Below, in pieces: positions 1-12,474 of a stretch of DNA of 64,000 nt (position 1 is its first letter; each line of letters begins with the position of its first letter). Under the pieces are notes generated by a model. It saw only the letters and a list, made by a program, of their open reading frames with translations. It ran no database searches and was not told the DNA's origin. A program made the translations under genes and the position numbers. This DNA is from Gonocerus acuteangulatus (lineage: Eukaryota; Arthropoda; Insecta; Hemiptera; Coreidae): NCBI GenBank assembly GCA_946811695.1, contig OX328128.1, positions 76,602,821-76,666,820 of the forward strand, given 5' to 3'.

Positions 1-907
1 CATTTAATGGATGAATGAATCTCGGCGTAAGAAGAAGCGGGACGTTTTCTAAATTATTTTTTATTCTCCGCGATTCGGGAGAGAGCCTTTCATCACTTGA
101 TATGTAGCTGAATTGTTGCCCGATACAATTGCTTATATTTTCGGGGCAAGTAACTAAAATATTATTTTGCTTTAGAGCGGAAATAGGTGGGTTGTACTTT
201 TTGTTGTTAATTTTGTTAACCATTGACCAAATTTGTTTAGGAGGGGTGTTTCTATTAATGGAGCTTACGAAGTCTACCCAGCATTTTTTCTTACTTGGTT
301 TTATTATATACTGGGCTTTGGCCTTCTTTCGCTTATATTCCAACAGAAATGACTGACTAGGATTGGCGTTAAATAAACGGAGTGCCTTTCTTCTTTCAGA
401 TACTGCCTTTTTACATTCATCGTTCCACCAAGGGACTGGTTGGTGTTTGTATATACTTGGTGTCATATTCATCGATGCATCTGCTGCTAATTTAATTGCT
501 GATAAAAATTGTTCGCAGGTTTTTATATCTGTAGAATTTTCTGAAAATTAATTTTGAAATGTTTCCCAATCAGCATTTTTAATGTTATAACGCGGAGTAG
601 ATTTAAAAATTATTGGGGTTGTATTAGGAGTAAGCAATATAGGGAAATGATCACTTCCGTAGTGATCTCGGCTTACCTCCCATTTGAAGCGGGTAAATAT
701 TTATGACGAGCAAGCAGATACATCAATGTTAGTGTACGTTCCGGTGAGTGGACATAAATGTGTCGGTATGTGCGTGTTAAGTGGAATAAGATCATTTTTC
801 TCGAAAAGTGTTTGTATAAGTTTTCCCCGTCCATTAGTAGAGTTAGCACCCCAAGATGTGCTCTCCGAATTCATATCTCCTACCAGGAGTAGAGGAGTGG
901 GGATCAA
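1..907 (-). pseudogene. LINE ORF2 fragment: endonuclease domain and linker
   Basis: Read on the minus strand, 907-701 encodes the end of an apurinic-like endonuclease domain with the motif LLLVGDMNSESTSWG, the equivalent of the GGDFNA block of Jockey/I-type LINEs. After a break, the segment near 660-640 reads like the SDH motif (YGSDHFPI). At about 460-350 a stretch resembling the linker before the reverse transcriptase is visible (WWNDECKKAVSERRKA), followed by stops and shifts down to base 1. No single frame is open throughout, so this is a decayed insertion, cut by the window edge. The clade (Jockey or R1/I) is inferred from motifs only. Confidence 0.7.
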
Positions 908-1437
908 ATTTGATTAGCTTTCATTTAAAACAAAATTCACTGCAATCGGTTAAGATTTAGAGGCTGTAGCATTTTTGAAAAACGAAATCTAGTTTGGTCC
1001 CACACAACGGCCTTTCTTTGGTTCGAACTCACAAGGGGCACAAGGGGGTTTGTATCACGCTAAAACGAAACTAATATACTCTTACTTACTTATTACAAAT
1101 TGTCCAATGTGAAAGGAACAGCTCAGATACAAGAACCAAAGACTTATTTCCAGACGGAAAACATTCCCTTATCATAATCATACATTTGCACTCTTATAAA
1201 GCTTATCAGAAGCCAGATAAAAATAAGATATATATAATTGCAATATTTTAATTTCTTATGATTTGAAGTAGGTACTTCAATTAAGTTTTATACTGTTAAT
1301 CAATTTTACAGTATGATGACATTAAAATAAAAATGTCCACTCACAGTAGCTGCATGACTAAGTTATCTCCTCAGCAAGATAGCTAGATAAATAAGTATAA
1401 AATATTAATTACTTTAAATTTCATTAAATCAGCTGCG
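908..1437. other. no gene seen
   Basis: AT-rich sequence without a convincing open frame, tRNA-like box or terminal repeat. It separates the LINE fragment from the palindromic element. Confidence 0.4.
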
Positions 1438-1620
1438 ACTCGCAAGAACTCCGTCATATTAGCGCGTTTCCATATTTTTCTAGCGCGGTTAGTCCCTTCC
1501 TCCTTAGAGAGGAACCCCGCTTATAAAGTTGACCTCATGACGCAATCCGGAAGTGTCGATTAGAAAAGTTTACGTTTTACAACCGCTAGAGAAAGAAAAT
1601 AACGGTAGTTCAAATTTATT

Positions 1621-1673
<53 letters not shown>

Positions 1674-1695
1674 GTGTAAATCGCGCTGTAGCTGC

Positions 1696-1737
<42 letters not shown>

Positions 1738-2548
1738 TGTGTGTGTGTGTGTGTGTGTGTAAATCGCGCTGTAGCTGCCTAAAAAATTGTCCGATATTGA
1801 TGAAAGTTTTCGTCTAATTTAAAAAGTCAAGTTCGTTAACCAGCAAAATCCGTCCGCCAGAAAATGATTTTTGGAGCGAAATTCGCGAGAAAAAAATCGT
1901 TCCGCTTACATAATATGCTTGCAAGTACTTGTTTTACAGGTTCCTTGGCCTAGGAAAACGAATGAAACCATTTCTAAGGCGATAGCTTCTTTTTTTAAAT
2001 TTAAACATATTTGTTAATACGAATTTCAATAGCTTGCTGAAAGTCAATACTGAAAATATTTTAACTGAATCTCATGATTCTAAGTACCCATACCAAAAAC
2101 GTTATTTAACATTTTTTTTTTCTCGGAAACGGTTAAAGCCATCGCTTTAAAAATTGTTTCATTCGTTTTCCTAGGCCCAGAAACCTATAATACGATTACT
2201 TGCAAGCATATTATGTTAGCGGAACGATTTTTTTTCTCGCGAATTTCGCTCCAAAAATCATGTTCCGGCGGACGGATTTTGCTGGTTAACGAACTTGACT
2301 TTTTTAATTAGACGAAAGATTTTTTTACCAAATTCATCAAAATCGGCCAATTTTTGCGTCAGCTACAGTTTGAACAGACAAATATATATATATACAAATC
2401 TGAACCACCATTATTTTCGTACTCTAGGGGTTGTGAAACGTAAAATTTTCTAGTCGGCACTTCTGGATTGCTTCATGTGGTCAACCTTATAAGCGGGGTT
2501 CCTCTCTATAGAGGAAGGGAGGAACCGTGCTAAAACTCTAAAATAATT
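1438..2548. repeat. palindromic foldback element, family C copy 1
   Basis: The two halves are imperfect inverted copies. The left end reads TTAGCGCG, then CCTTCCTCCTTAGAGAGG and AACCCCGCTTATAAAG; the right end at 2450-2545 has the reverse complement of this series (CTTATAAGCGGGGTTCC, then GAGGAAGGGAGGAACC). Further in, the block with GTTAACCAGCAAAATCC (about 1800-1990) is mirrored at about 2150-2340 (GGATTTTGCTGGTTAAC). The loop lies near 2000-2140. No transposase is encoded. Related pieces occur at 37.6 kb and 45.8-47.1 kb. Microsatellites interrupt the left arm. Confidence 0.75.
1619..1760. repeat. (TA)n and (TG)n microsatellites
   Basis: Two compound TA/TG tracts separated by a short unique block (GTAAATCGCGCTGTAGCTGC) that itself occurs twice, so the tract looks like a local duplication inside family C. 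Confidence 0.9.
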
Positions 2549-3672
2549 TTTTTTTTTTTTTTTCTTTTCATGTTTATTTAAAATCTGTACAATTATAAGT
2601 ACAATAATTAATTGTGCTGGTCTAAGTATACATGTCAATGAATATTATATGGAAGGAGCCAAACATTATCGGCACTTCCTAATATATTAAAACAATCTGT
2701 GCTGTTTTTAACTGCTGTCATCGTAGCTGGTCACGGGGCCAAAGTCTCTTAAGCCTCCTGGGAAGGTCTTTAGGGTGGATCTGAGTGGAAAGGGATTGAC
2801 CTCTAGGATTTGGGTGGGATGACAATTTGGAATGAAACATCAGGAAGCGGGATTTGGCGAGGTCGTTTACGAAAGGAATATTATGGTCGTTGTGTAGGGT
2901 TTTGTTGGAGACATAAAAGGGAGCATTGACTATTCTACGAAGGACTTTGGATTGGAATGCTTGTATTCGTTGTATGTTTGAGTGTTTTGCTGTTCCCCAT
3001 AATTCGAGTCCGTAAGTCCAGATAGGTCTGATTATAGTTTTGTAAATAGTAAGTTTGTTTTGTGTCGTAAGCTTTGAAGTAGGTCCAAGTAGTCGTCGTA
3101 GGAGTCCATATCTCCTGTTCAGCTCTAGTCTTTTCAGTCGTGTGTGTGGGTTCCATGTGAGTCTGCTGTCTAGTAGAAGTCCCAGGTAACGTACTTCATT
3201 CGTTGCAGGGAGTTGACGTCTGCAAATGAATACAGGAGGGCAGGCACTCCTATTAAGAGTGAATGTAACTTGAAAGCATTTTTCGGGGTTAACTTTAATT
3301 TTCCACAAGTTGCACCATTTCTCGACAGACTCAAGGTGCTCCTGTAGTTGCTGGGAAGCTGTAGAGGGATCAGGGGAAGAGGAAAAGATGGCTGTATCAT
3401 CGGCGTAGGTCGTAATGTGGGTAGTCGGATGAGTGGGGATATCTGCCGTGTACAGGAGGTAAAGGAAAGGACCTAGGATGCTGCCTTGTGGGACGCCTGA
3501 GGATATGGGTCGAGAGGAGGACAAGTTAGTACCAGACCTTGCTTGAAAGGAACGATTCGAGAGGTAGGATTGAAGGATGAGGTAGTATGTGTGAGGTAAA
3601 ATACGCTTTACTTTGTATAACAACCCCGAGTGCCAAACCCGATCGAACGCTTTGGCGACGTCGAGGAAGCTA
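2549..3672 (-). pseudogene. 5'-truncated Jockey-type LINE: reverse transcriptase part
   Basis: The minus-strand frame 3672-2718 starts inside reverse transcriptase block 3 (FLDVAKAFDRVWH) and runs to a stop. It carries the SGVPQGSILGP block, the catalytic YADD box (TYADDTAIF), the KVNPEK block, YLGLLLDSRLTW and the C-terminal tail RLKRLWPRDQLR. This frame is intact, but the endonuclease domain and earlier RT blocks are missing, as in ordinary 5' truncation during target-primed insertion. Downstream on this strand there is an AATAAA-like signal and an A tail (T run at 2549-2565), which gives the 3' end. Family kinship to the intact element at 14.3 kb is clear from the shared ending (WPRDQL). 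The RT region alone cannot be mobile. Confidence 0.88.
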
Positions 3673-3832
3673 AAATAAATAATGAACTCTTTCCGGAAAT
3701 AAATTTTAAACATGACATAGATTACTCATCAGCTGACTTATCTCACCCATCTTGGATTCAGTCAGCGTATGGCCAGTATAGGCCACAGGGTCTTACTGGA
3801 GGATAATCTCCTCGAACAGGGGTTGTAAGCCT

Positions 3833-3835
<3 letters not shown>

Positions 3836-3891
<56 letters not shown>
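3836..3891. repeat. (TA)n microsatellite
   Basis: Pure TA run directly abutting the left end of family A copy 1. Confidence 0.95.
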
Positions 3892-3892
<1 letters not shown>

Positions 3893-5358
3893 TAGCTGAA
3901 AACCCGTGCTTCACCACGGCCGATAAGTATTTTTTATATTGAGTTTAATAAGATATGATCAAAATTAACGGTACTATATAATTTTGTACAGCTTATTATT
4001 TCACGGACTTTAAAGTTACCCAGGAAACACCATGTGGAGATAACCGTGCTTGTTTCTGTTGAGTAGTAAAAAAATAAAAATACAACAACCACTTACCTAA
4101 TTAAGTTAGGTAAACAGAGACAAATACACGTTGAAAAGCATAAAACTAACAAATTTGGAGTTTTAAGCACTTATCTCTTCGATCGACATCGCCCCACCGA
4201 ACATTACAACAGAATCTTATTGTAGAGAAGTTAGTAACCTTTCGAATAGCCGCTTTCCACTTAATACGAGATCCCAACCGTTTTGAGATATTTCAGAATT
4301 TTTTTTATTTTATTTTTTATTTTTATTTTATTTTTTTATTTATTTTTTTTTTACGGCGCATCTACAACTTGGCCATTAGCGCCGGGCTATCTACAGGTTG
4401 CCACCCTTTTCTAATACCAACAGCACGTGGTCGGTCACCCATTCAGGTTCTGAACACGCCCGACGTTGCTTAACTTCGGTGATCTATGGGAACCGGTGTA
4501 TTCAATGTGGCTGTGGCCGTTGGCTATTTCAGAAAATATACTGAGATCCGAAAACTTTGTATCACCATTCATGCAATTTTTCCCATATACTTCATTTCTG
4601 AATAACCGACCAGAAAATTAGTTTTGAAAAGTATTTTATCAATTTTTCTGGTAAATGGCTACAGTACTGGCTTAAAAAAAAATGGTTTCATTCGTTTTCC
4701 TACGTTAACGAATCTTTCGCTCCAAAAACCATGTTCCAGTAAACGGATTCAACTGGTTAATGAACTGGACCTTTTAAATGAGAAGAAAGATTTTTGTACC
4801 AAATGTTATCAAAATCGAACCATTTTTGAGCCGATGAGAAACTTTTTAATAATTCGCCCCCCCCCCCCCCTAAAAGTACTTAAACATTTGAATATCAAAA
4901 AAGGTTTCTTAGCGAGTGTTTACACTCTAAACGTTTTGTCCGTGCAAAATTTCAAATTTTTGTTTCAAGTGGTTCGGGATATTATTACCTCGGATGGGCC
5001 ATCACCAGGGCGTAAACTCTATTAGGGACAAAATCACATTTTATTTCTAATAATTGAAGGACTGCCATCAGAGTTGAAATTAACCTCAATTAAAAATAAT
5101 ACTATAAAATAGATACAGAACGGTAACAGCTGTTCTGTTATCGTCCTAGCAGCGCCTGCTGCCTAGGCTTGCCTGCTTTAACCAACTAAAATTTTAATCC
5201 CCTCTAAAAATACTTAAAATTTCGAATATCAAAAAATCCTTTCTTAGCGAGTGCCTACGTTCTATAGGGAGTGTCCATGCAAAATTTCAAATTTTTCTGT
5301 CGAGTGGTTTGGGCTGGGCGATGATAGGTCAGTGAGTGAGTGGTATTTGACAAATATA
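3892..5358 (+). repeat. interspersed repeat family A, copy 1
   Basis: The left end reads CTAGCTGAAAACCCGTGC and the right end GACAAATATATAGTATA, and both ends run straight into (TA)n. Internal landmarks shared with other copies include GTACAGCTTATTATT, AACATTTGAATATC and GCAAAATTTCAAATTTT. There is no sustained open frame and no clear terminal inverted repeat, so the class is unknown (non-autonomous). A 5S-derived SINE has inserted at 4299. Other copies: 20171, 34392, 52340 (minus) and 59862. Confidence 0.75.
4299..4524 (-). mobile_element. 5S rRNA-derived SINE (SINE3-like), with target duplication
   Basis: Read on the minus strand from 4524 it begins GCCAACGGCC and continues with 5S rRNA-like sequence, including GATCACCGAAGTTAAGCAAC and GTCGGGCG, which in 5S genes form the internal pol III promoter region. 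A block with GGTGGCAACCTGTAGATAGC follows, then the tail CTAATGGCCAAG...GATGCGCCGTAAA and an A/T-rich run at the minus-strand 3' end. The flanks carry a perfect 10 bp duplication TATTTCAGAA (4289-4298 and 4525-4534). It sits inside family A copy 1, so it is younger than that copy. Confidence 0.9.
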
Positions 5359-5360
5359 TA

Positions 5361-5408
<48 letters not shown>

Positions 5409-6428
5409 CGTGCATAATAATAAACGCCGGATATACGCCCAGGTGTGGATTGGCTAAAAGTGGACTTTATTGTATTAAAATTTCCCTTACAGTTGAAGAA
5501 TAATAAAACTCAAATGTTATGTAAAAGGAAAAAACTACTATAATTAGAAACATATTTAGAGCAATTAGTATTATTGATAAATGTGCCTTAAATGATCAAT
5601 GATGGTGAGCTTCGTAGTGTGATGGAGATCGCGTGGTTACGCTGGGAGTTCCAGCCTGTGGTTCACGCGACTCCTGTGTTCTCTCTCTTTCTCAGGCTCC
5701 TGACCGGAACTCGTTGCCTCTACTCCCTCCTCATGTGATGTTTCATTTTGTGGCCACGAGGAGTACGGACATTGATATGGGGAAGCTGTGGACGTGAGCT
5801 CTCTTTGAGATCCGTGGACTTACATGTACAGATAAGGCCAATGTTGCCGTGGGAGCCAGGTAGACTTCTCACTTCATGCTCTGTTTCGGAGAGTGCGTGG
5901 GGTGTCTGTCGCCATTGTCTCTGTTTCAATAGAAGAGCGATAGCACTCGCTCTGAGATTACACCTACCGCTCGCCTAAATCAGTGTCTGCCTGATTTAAT
6001 AAACTTGAATTGAAATGGTACATAGTAAAGAAAGATATGATGATAACGGTGCGGGCTAAAAATGCTCCTTGAAAGAAAATAGTGCCATTCTCAATTTTAC
6101 TGCTTGGATTCCTTTTGGAAAACGGTTCTGCTTAATCTATGCCTAACTGATGATCGAAGGCCTTGAAGGAGGCAAGCCTTTCCTTAGGTAGAGGTGCCAT
6201 CATTGCATTAATGGGTAATTGATAATTTTATTAAACAAATTATTGATAAGTTAAGCATACAGGTTGAAACAAAAAGTTGATTATTATACAGGGTGAAACA
6301 TTTTTTATTTGTTTTAGGGTGAAGAAAAAAAAACATAAAAAAATTATATGTTTCTTTGGCTTCTAGTTATTTTAAAATGGTTTTTAATGCAGCTATGCTG
6401 AAAATACCGTACATAATTTTATTGACAA
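5359..6428. other. no gene seen; one GC-richer block
   Basis: Begins with a (TA)n run (to 5406). A less AT-rich stretch at about 5600-6000 has short open frames on both strands, but none shows a domain or plausible splice pattern. The rest is AT-rich with no structure I can name. Confidence 0.4.
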
Positions 6429-6707
6429 CATGGGCGTATATAAGGGGGGGCTGAGGGGGCTGCAGCCCCTCCCGAAATTTCGATTTGATCGGTAAAAATT
6501 TCAGAAAACCCTTAAAAATAAATTAAATAAGATCATTTAGTTCATAAAACATATTCTATTTTGGGTGTAATAGCGTTTAAGTTGGCTCAAACTCTTCCAA
6601 GATCTAAATTGTTAGTATTCCATACACCGGAAATGGTCTCAGCCCCCCCCCCCCACCCCCCGAAATTTTCTCAGCCCCCCCCGAAATTTTTTCTATATAC
6701 GCCCATG
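6429..6707. mobile_element. MITE-like element M, copy 1 (279 bp)
   Basis: Short element with terminal inverted repeats: left CATGGGCGTATATA, right TATATACGCCCATG. The inside has G-rich and C-rich runs near the ends and AT-rich sequence between. No coding capacity. Related copies lie at 19126-19330 and, damaged, at 41840-42022. Superfamily not determined. Confidence 0.7.
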
Positions 6708-6902
6708 ATTAGCAACAGTGTTCTATGTTACTCATAGATATAGAAATGATGTTGTTGATACTTCAGTGTTTCGCAAATGTTGATGGTCAGCCTTTGGGGT
6801 GTGTAAAAAAAGTCTCCTGTAATATCTTTTGTAAATAAAGTATATCAGTTGTAAGTGTTAAAATAGTATATTTTCATTCCGCTCTAAATTCAGGCGATAT
6901 AC

Positions 6903-6928
6903 AATGTATATGTATGTATATATATATA

Positions 6929-7003
<75 letters not shown>
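6903..7003. repeat. (TA)n microsatellite
   Basis: About 100 bp, almost all TA, abutting the palindromic element that follows. Confidence 0.95.
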
Positions 7004-7004
<1 letters not shown>

Positions 7005-7005
<1 letters not shown>

Positions 7006-7355
7006 TGAACATTCACACTATTGAGTTAGCAGGGAGTGGAGGGGTCTTAGCGAAAAAAGTTGAAGCTTAAAATCGACCATGCCACTGTGACCAAGGACGC
7101 GCGAAAAGGTGAATTTTTGAATGTGATTGTATAAAAAAAATGAAATTAAACGAATTTATACATCGTATTCGTATTAATTTATATATGTATATATATAAAT
7201 TCGTTTAAGTTCATTGCTGGTTTACAATCATATTCACATTCAAATTTTCGCGCATCAGTAGTTACACTGGCCTGGCCGATTTTAGACCTACACTTTTTTA
7301 GCATCGGAAGTTAGATAACGCTTTCTCCACTATCTACAAACTCATTGATTCACAC
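7005..7355. repeat. palindromic MITE-like element
   Basis: Left-half landmarks (ATCGACCATGCC, GCGCGAAAAGGTG, TTGAATGTGATTGT, AAACGAATTTA) reappear as reverse complements in opposite order on the right (TAAATTCGTTT, ACAATCATATTCACATTCAA, TTTTCGCGC, GGCCGATTTT). The arms are about 150 bp around an AT-rich centre near 7180. Non-coding. It ends about 125 bp before the first coding exon of ZF1, so it may overlap that gene's upstream region. Confidence 0.65.
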
Positions 7356-7480
7356 TGTTGTTTGTTGCATGCGCTGGAGGCAGGTTATTTTGGGGGTAGG
7401 TTAGGATAAAGTATCATTTTAGCGTCTATAGCATTGAAATTTATATCTCTTCTCCTACCTCAGCTTTCTAACATTTTAAA

Positions 7481-9209
7481 ATGTCTGGCACCAGTAATTA
7501 TGAAGGTATGCTTCATGATTTTTTTTTACAATATTTCTACTGAAATCCATTTTCAAATGATGATTTTTAATGTTGCTCCCATTTGTTTTGGTTCGGTAAA
7601 ACTGAATTGTTATTTTTATTTAAAGTGTATGGATATATTGAGGTTTCCTAACGAAATTCGCTTTTAGAACAGACAATTGGTAAAGAATTGATTGTAATAT
7701 AGGATATACATATTTTTAGTGAAGAATAGATTGTTTTACTGATGTTATTTTATTGTCTACTATAAGATAAAGAGAATGGTGGATGAACTATCAGTGTTGT
7801 CTTTTTTCAAACTTAGCTGTGTCTATGAGCGGTTAGTTTTTAATAAATTCTTTGTGATATATGATTAAATCAGAGCATGAAATTACAAATAAAAGTCAAA
7901 TCCAATTATAACAAATAAACAGTTAATATTTTGTTTTGATATTCAGTAAAAAAAAAAGTAAGTACCTACTACTACGGTATCTTGAAGAAAAGCAGAATTT
8001 TGCAACTGACAGTAACCAACTAAGTGGATATTGCTCAATTCCCCTCCTCAAATTAAGTCATTTTTGGAAGAAATTGCAGTGAAACTCCATTAACAACAAG
8101 TTTCTCATTTATTCACCTTGAATTAATTAAAAAAATCAATTTAATAATATAGGAAAACATAGAAAATTGTTGTTATTGTAAATTGCTGGCTCTGTCTCCC
8201 CCCCCCCCCTCTAGCTCTCTCCCTCCCCGCTCAATCTCCCTCTCTCTCTCTCTCTACTTTTAGTGTCACAGTGCTTGTAACCAAACTCCTCCAAAATGGC
8301 TTGACCAATTTTTATGAAATTTTCTAAGTAAGGGTGGTTCATCCCATAAATGTTTTTTTATTTTTTGCACAAAATGTTTTTTTATTTATTTTTTATGATT
8401 TGTCATTAATAAATACATACAACCCTAAATTTCACCCTTCTACCACCAATCCCCATTTTTTTAATAGCGATATTAGTACTACTTTTATTGTTTTCAACCC
8501 GCCTGGTTCAACCAGGTGCCATGTGAACATCAAAGGCAGGTTCTCCTTATGAATAGGCGGAGTAAACGTGTTAAAAAGTACAGAATTGACAATAAAAATC
8601 ATCCTCTGTAATATAAAGCGCATTAATAAAAGTAGGAATCTTGCTCTTATATGTTGTGAATATATTCCTTATTGATGCAAAATAACAGTACACGGCTAAA
8701 AATAATGGTGACCACCTGATTTTTATTTTTTTAGTAATTTAATTGATTATTGAAGTATTGAACAATTTTCACAGATCATGAAACAGGTGATGCGCACATA
8801 AAGGAGGAACCAGAGCTTGATATACCCGTTAATGTTGGGCCACGGGAAGGTTGGTAATAGCATTCACTTACTCATCTACAACTTTGAAATTAATCTAATT
8901 ATTCATTTATCCGACAGAACAACAAAAAATTAAGAGCACAAATTAATAAATTATTTTTATTAATTCACAAATTTTTATTTCATGACCTTCTGCCTGATAA
9001 ATGAATAATTTGGGCCTGTATTTAATAGGGTCACTTTTCAATAATTAGAAATTAATAACAAACACTATAATGAATAATTGAATGTGTTCCAGAAGGATTG
9101 CCTTTGTCATACAGTTGCTATCATTGCGGCCACAGCTTTCAGGTTTTGAGCATTCTCAAAGCTCATGTGAAGGAATGTTTTCACAAGGGTATCTCAGGTA
9201 ATTTTTTTT

Positions 9210-9258
<49 letters not shown>

Positions 9259-12200
9259 TATGTGCTTATACTTACTTTGTTTGAACTTATTTATTTAGTT
9301 TATTTTTATATTATAATTTTATTTATTATTTGAACAAACCACCTTGATGTCGTGCAGCTCAATAAATAAATATACAAACCTACACACTCAGGGAATCCAG
9401 ATTAGCGGCCCGCTCCCTAGGTTTGCTTCTAAACCTCATTTGAACAGCCTCAGAAAAAGAAATAACATACTTTCTCTATTTCTTGTCTCCTGAAGACATC
9501 CATCAATTCTATATTATTCGTAAAGATGCCAAGTTAATAATAATTAAGGTCTTGGGTCTTTTTAGAACAGATTATGTTATTTACTATTTTTAGTTGACAA
9601 ATCAAAAAGATATTTGATTCAAAACACATGTTATCAAAATTAGAAGATTCTTTTATTCTTTTTATTTTATTTTAACTTACTGCCTCTACTCCACAAGAGT
9701 CATTGGCAGGTCAATGAATTATTTACTCTTGTAATTTTATCTCATTGTCAAGGATGAGTAATTGTCTTAGGTGGAATGTGTTTTTCGAAATCCGCATTGG
9801 TTCTTTATGATCAGATCATTTTTGGAGAGAAAATACACTAAAAATATACTAATCGTTTGTACGCCATTTTTTCCAGGATTTTAGACATACAAGAAATAAG
9901 TGATACTGGTCTAAAATTTGCAATGCTTGAGTTTTGATTTAAACTTTTATGGATTGGGATTACGATCGAAATAAATTCCTAAGATAGGTTAACTTTCTGG
10001 AGACGAGTATTCCTTGGTGTCTAAAATAATTTTTCTGAAGTGATCCTCCCCTCTGCCTCTACAGGAAACCCCACTGTAGAATAATCGTGCACTATCTGCA
10101 ACTTTACATTTGTTGTGAAAATCAAAATTATTTGTCATATTTATGTAAGTTTTTAAGTATAGCATAACTGGAATGATAAATGTATATTATTATACTAACA
10201 TATGTTCGATCCAATTGGAGAATAGTAACAGTTAGTAGAAAATCACTGGTGGAGCTGTTCTAAAAACGACCCAAGGGCTTCAGTAGACCGGAGAATCACT
10301 GTTTTCTATCACCCAACCGCCAGTAGAGTACAGCTTGTTAGTTGGCTCAAAATACTCAAGCATTCATAACTTTTGTTGTTTTATTTAACATGTTATTATC
10401 ATTTCAAATATCCACTTTTTTTAGCCATTGAATAATTGAACATTTTTTTAAGAGTGTTTCACTAATTTATGAAACTTGTTGAGTCTACGCTATTTATAGG
10501 CATAGACTACTAAAAAAGAAAAACGAAAAAAGGAGCTTACTTACTCACGTAAGATTGTGTTTGGAGAGGCATCGCTTTATGCAGCAGCTGTGTCAACACA
10601 AAAATAGGATATTAGCTAATGACGCGGAGCATCATCATCCCCTAATAAATAATAATAATGATGTATTTATGGGCAAAACATTTATTTTATTTATTGAACT
10701 AATAATTATAAGGTTTATTTATGGTATTTTATTGCCAATGGCCATACCTTGTTGAATACACCCGTTCCGGGCGATCATCAAAGCTTTTATTTATTGAGCA
10801 TGGATTGGTGACCGTCTAGGGAAATCCCTGTGCCCCATGGCATCATAAGGGGGAACCTTTATAGATAACCCAGTAATTGATACACCACAAAATAAAACTA
10901 ATCCGACATGATTATATAAATTAATAAAATTTGAAGAATAGAAAATGTCACAATATTTTGGGCATTGTTTCAACGTTATATTCTTTACCATCATGACCTG
11001 TCTCTAGTGACCATCCATCTCCCACTCAGCACACAAAAGCATCTCGTTTTGCAATGCATCTTCCTTTAATCGTTTTAGCTTTTTCCTTTTTAAAGAAAAA
11101 TTTAGCTATTAAGGTTTCACTCATGAAAGAATTTTTGAAAAATGTTTACTGATCATCATCAATCGTGCCTATTAGATACCAAAAATGACTTCCACTAAAA
11201 TTTAGTTATATATGTGATTGTTTGTGTTTTCCCACACAACAGCAGCAATATTTTTTTTCCGCTTCAAAACGAGGTACATGTCTCGGAACGAAGCAATAAC
11301 AAGAAGACATGCCCTAAGGACTTTCTTGTTTAATCCTAAATCGATTCCCAAAGTATGACAGTTTTTTTTTGGGGGGGGCACCCTGTATAAGTTATTTTAA
11401 TAATATCAATGTGTTTTATATTACCCACCTTGCTTAGGAATGTGCTAAGATATGCAGCTCCTGCATAACAGACTTTTTATCTCTTGGAATATAACTCTCA
11501 AAGCATAACTCAGCCCTTCTGTGTGAGTTTATCATTAGTGTGTCCAGCAAACTTCAAATTGGGCTGTGTTAGAGAGGCTTTTCAGCATTAGCATTGCATT
11601 TGTCGCAATTCACTAATTCTAAAAGAGAATTTTCAGTTACTCTAATCTCTTTTTATACAGATAAATAACATTCATTTGATGTTTTTTAGATGTAATGGCA
11701 CGTCTGGCAGAAGAAGAAGTTAATTCATACAGAAAATCAGCTCATAAGAAAAATAAACTACATAAAAACCAACACATTTGTACAATCTGTGATTTTAGAT
11801 CTGCAAAGTCATCAGAACTAAATGCTCACATGAAGGATAAACACACAAATGACAAAAAATCTTATAATTGCAGTTTCTGCAGTTTTAGTACAATAAGTTT
11901 GCCGCTTTTGAAAGTGCACTTGAGGAGGATTCATTCTTCCGATAGTTTGTGTGCTTACAGTACTCCGACATTGCATGAAGGAGATATACAAAAAAAGTAT
12001 AAAGACCATAATACTTCACGACACTCCTGCACATACTGTAATTATAGTACGACTACGCCATTTCTTGTAAATAGACATATAAAGCACAAGCACGAAAAAA
12101 ACAAAAAGCCACATTCTTGCACATTCTGTAGTTATACCGCAGTAAATTTATGTGATGTGAAGAAACACATTAAGTTCAAACACTGTGATGACAAACCACA

Positions 12201-12474
12201 TTCGTGCACGCAATGCAGTTATAGCGGAGTAACAATATCTGCACTGAATGATCACAAAAAGCGTAAACATTCCAATGAAAGGTTACAAAGTTGCAAGTTC
12301 TGTAAATATAGTACAGTATCATCTGATGAGCTGAATGCACACATAAAGAGTAAACACTTACAACACAACAAAACAAAAAAAGACTGGTTGAACTCTTGCA
12401 CTTTCTGTAGTTACAGCGCAATAACATTAACTGCAGTAAGAAAGCACATAAAGGATAACCACACAAACAATTAG
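7481..12474 (+). CDS. ZF1: C2H2 zinc-finger protein, four coding exons
   Basis: Predicted exons are 7481-7505 (ATG, 25 bp, donor GTATGC), 8775-8849 (after TTTTCACAG, donor GTTGGT), 9093-9197 (after TGTTCCAG, donor GTAATT) and 11690-12474 (after TTTTTTAG, stop TAG). All junctions are phase 1; the exons total 990 bp, or 329 residues. Exon 2 gives an acidic stretch (IKEEPELDIP). Exon 3 holds a divergent finger (CYHCGHSF...H). Exon 4 holds seven C-x2-C..H-x4-H fingers plus one that has lost its cysteines (about residues 150-180). Linkers are of HSNDKPHSC type, not the usual TGEKP. The product is probably a nuclear DNA-binding protein; the target is unknown. The joins are inferred, but the phase match and the same design in the paralogue at 21.8 kb support them. 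Confidence 0.8.
7506..8774 (+). other. ZF1 intron 1
   Basis: AT-rich, with a C/CT-rich tract at about 8195-8255 and an unclassified block at about 8270-8560 that looks repeat-like (TTGACCAATTTTTATGAAAT). No further coding exon was recognised. Confidence 0.5.
9211..9262. repeat. (TA)n microsatellite in ZF1 intron 3
   Basis: TA run starting 13 bases after the exon 3 donor. Reading through the donor gives a short open frame made of IYIYIY, which is not a protein. Confidence 0.9.
9700..9990 (-). pseudogene. LINE reverse transcriptase fragment in ZF1 intron 3
   Basis: On the minus strand, about 9980-9770 reads VIPIHKSLNQNSS, then FRPVSLISCMSKILEKM and, after a stop and frame shift, NQCGFRKTHST. 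These are RT blocks 1-2 of Jockey/I-type LINEs (NYRPISL... and QFGFR..HST). Frame breaks follow, with faint continuation to about 9700. No long open frame exists, so it is easily missed. A dead remnant. Confidence 0.75.
10735..10875 (+). mobile_element. degraded 5S-derived SINE
   Basis: Starts GCCAATGGCCATACC, then TTGAATACACCCG and, after decay, GGTGACCG and GGAACCTTTATAGATAACCC. The order matches the clean copies at 4.3 and 40.2 kb, but with deletions through the 5S promoter region. It lies in ZF1 intron 3. Confidence 0.6.
11060..11480 (+). repeat. interspersed repeat family B, short copy
   Basis: Left part near 11060 with TTTAGCTTTTTCC and CTCATGAAAGAATTTTTG; right part near 11440-11480 with AGATATGCAGCTCCTGCA. 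The same pair of landmarks bounds longer copies at 26.5-27.6 and 62.8-63.4 kb. Non-coding. Confidence 0.55.
11690..12474 (+). CDS. ZF1 exon 4: zinc-finger array
   Basis: Last coding exon of ZF1. The fingers follow the pattern CxxCxYSxVTxxxLNxHIKxKH with a spacing of about 28 residues (84 bp). Finger 3 is degenerate: its first cysteine pair has become LCAYST and the histidine end is shifted. The open frame looks constrained, because cysteine and histidine positions are kept elsewhere. Confidence 0.85.

Noticed and set aside
5740..5980. Overlapping open frames on both strands in a GC-richer block
   Set aside because: No domain, no splice sites that extend them, and equal openness on both strands.
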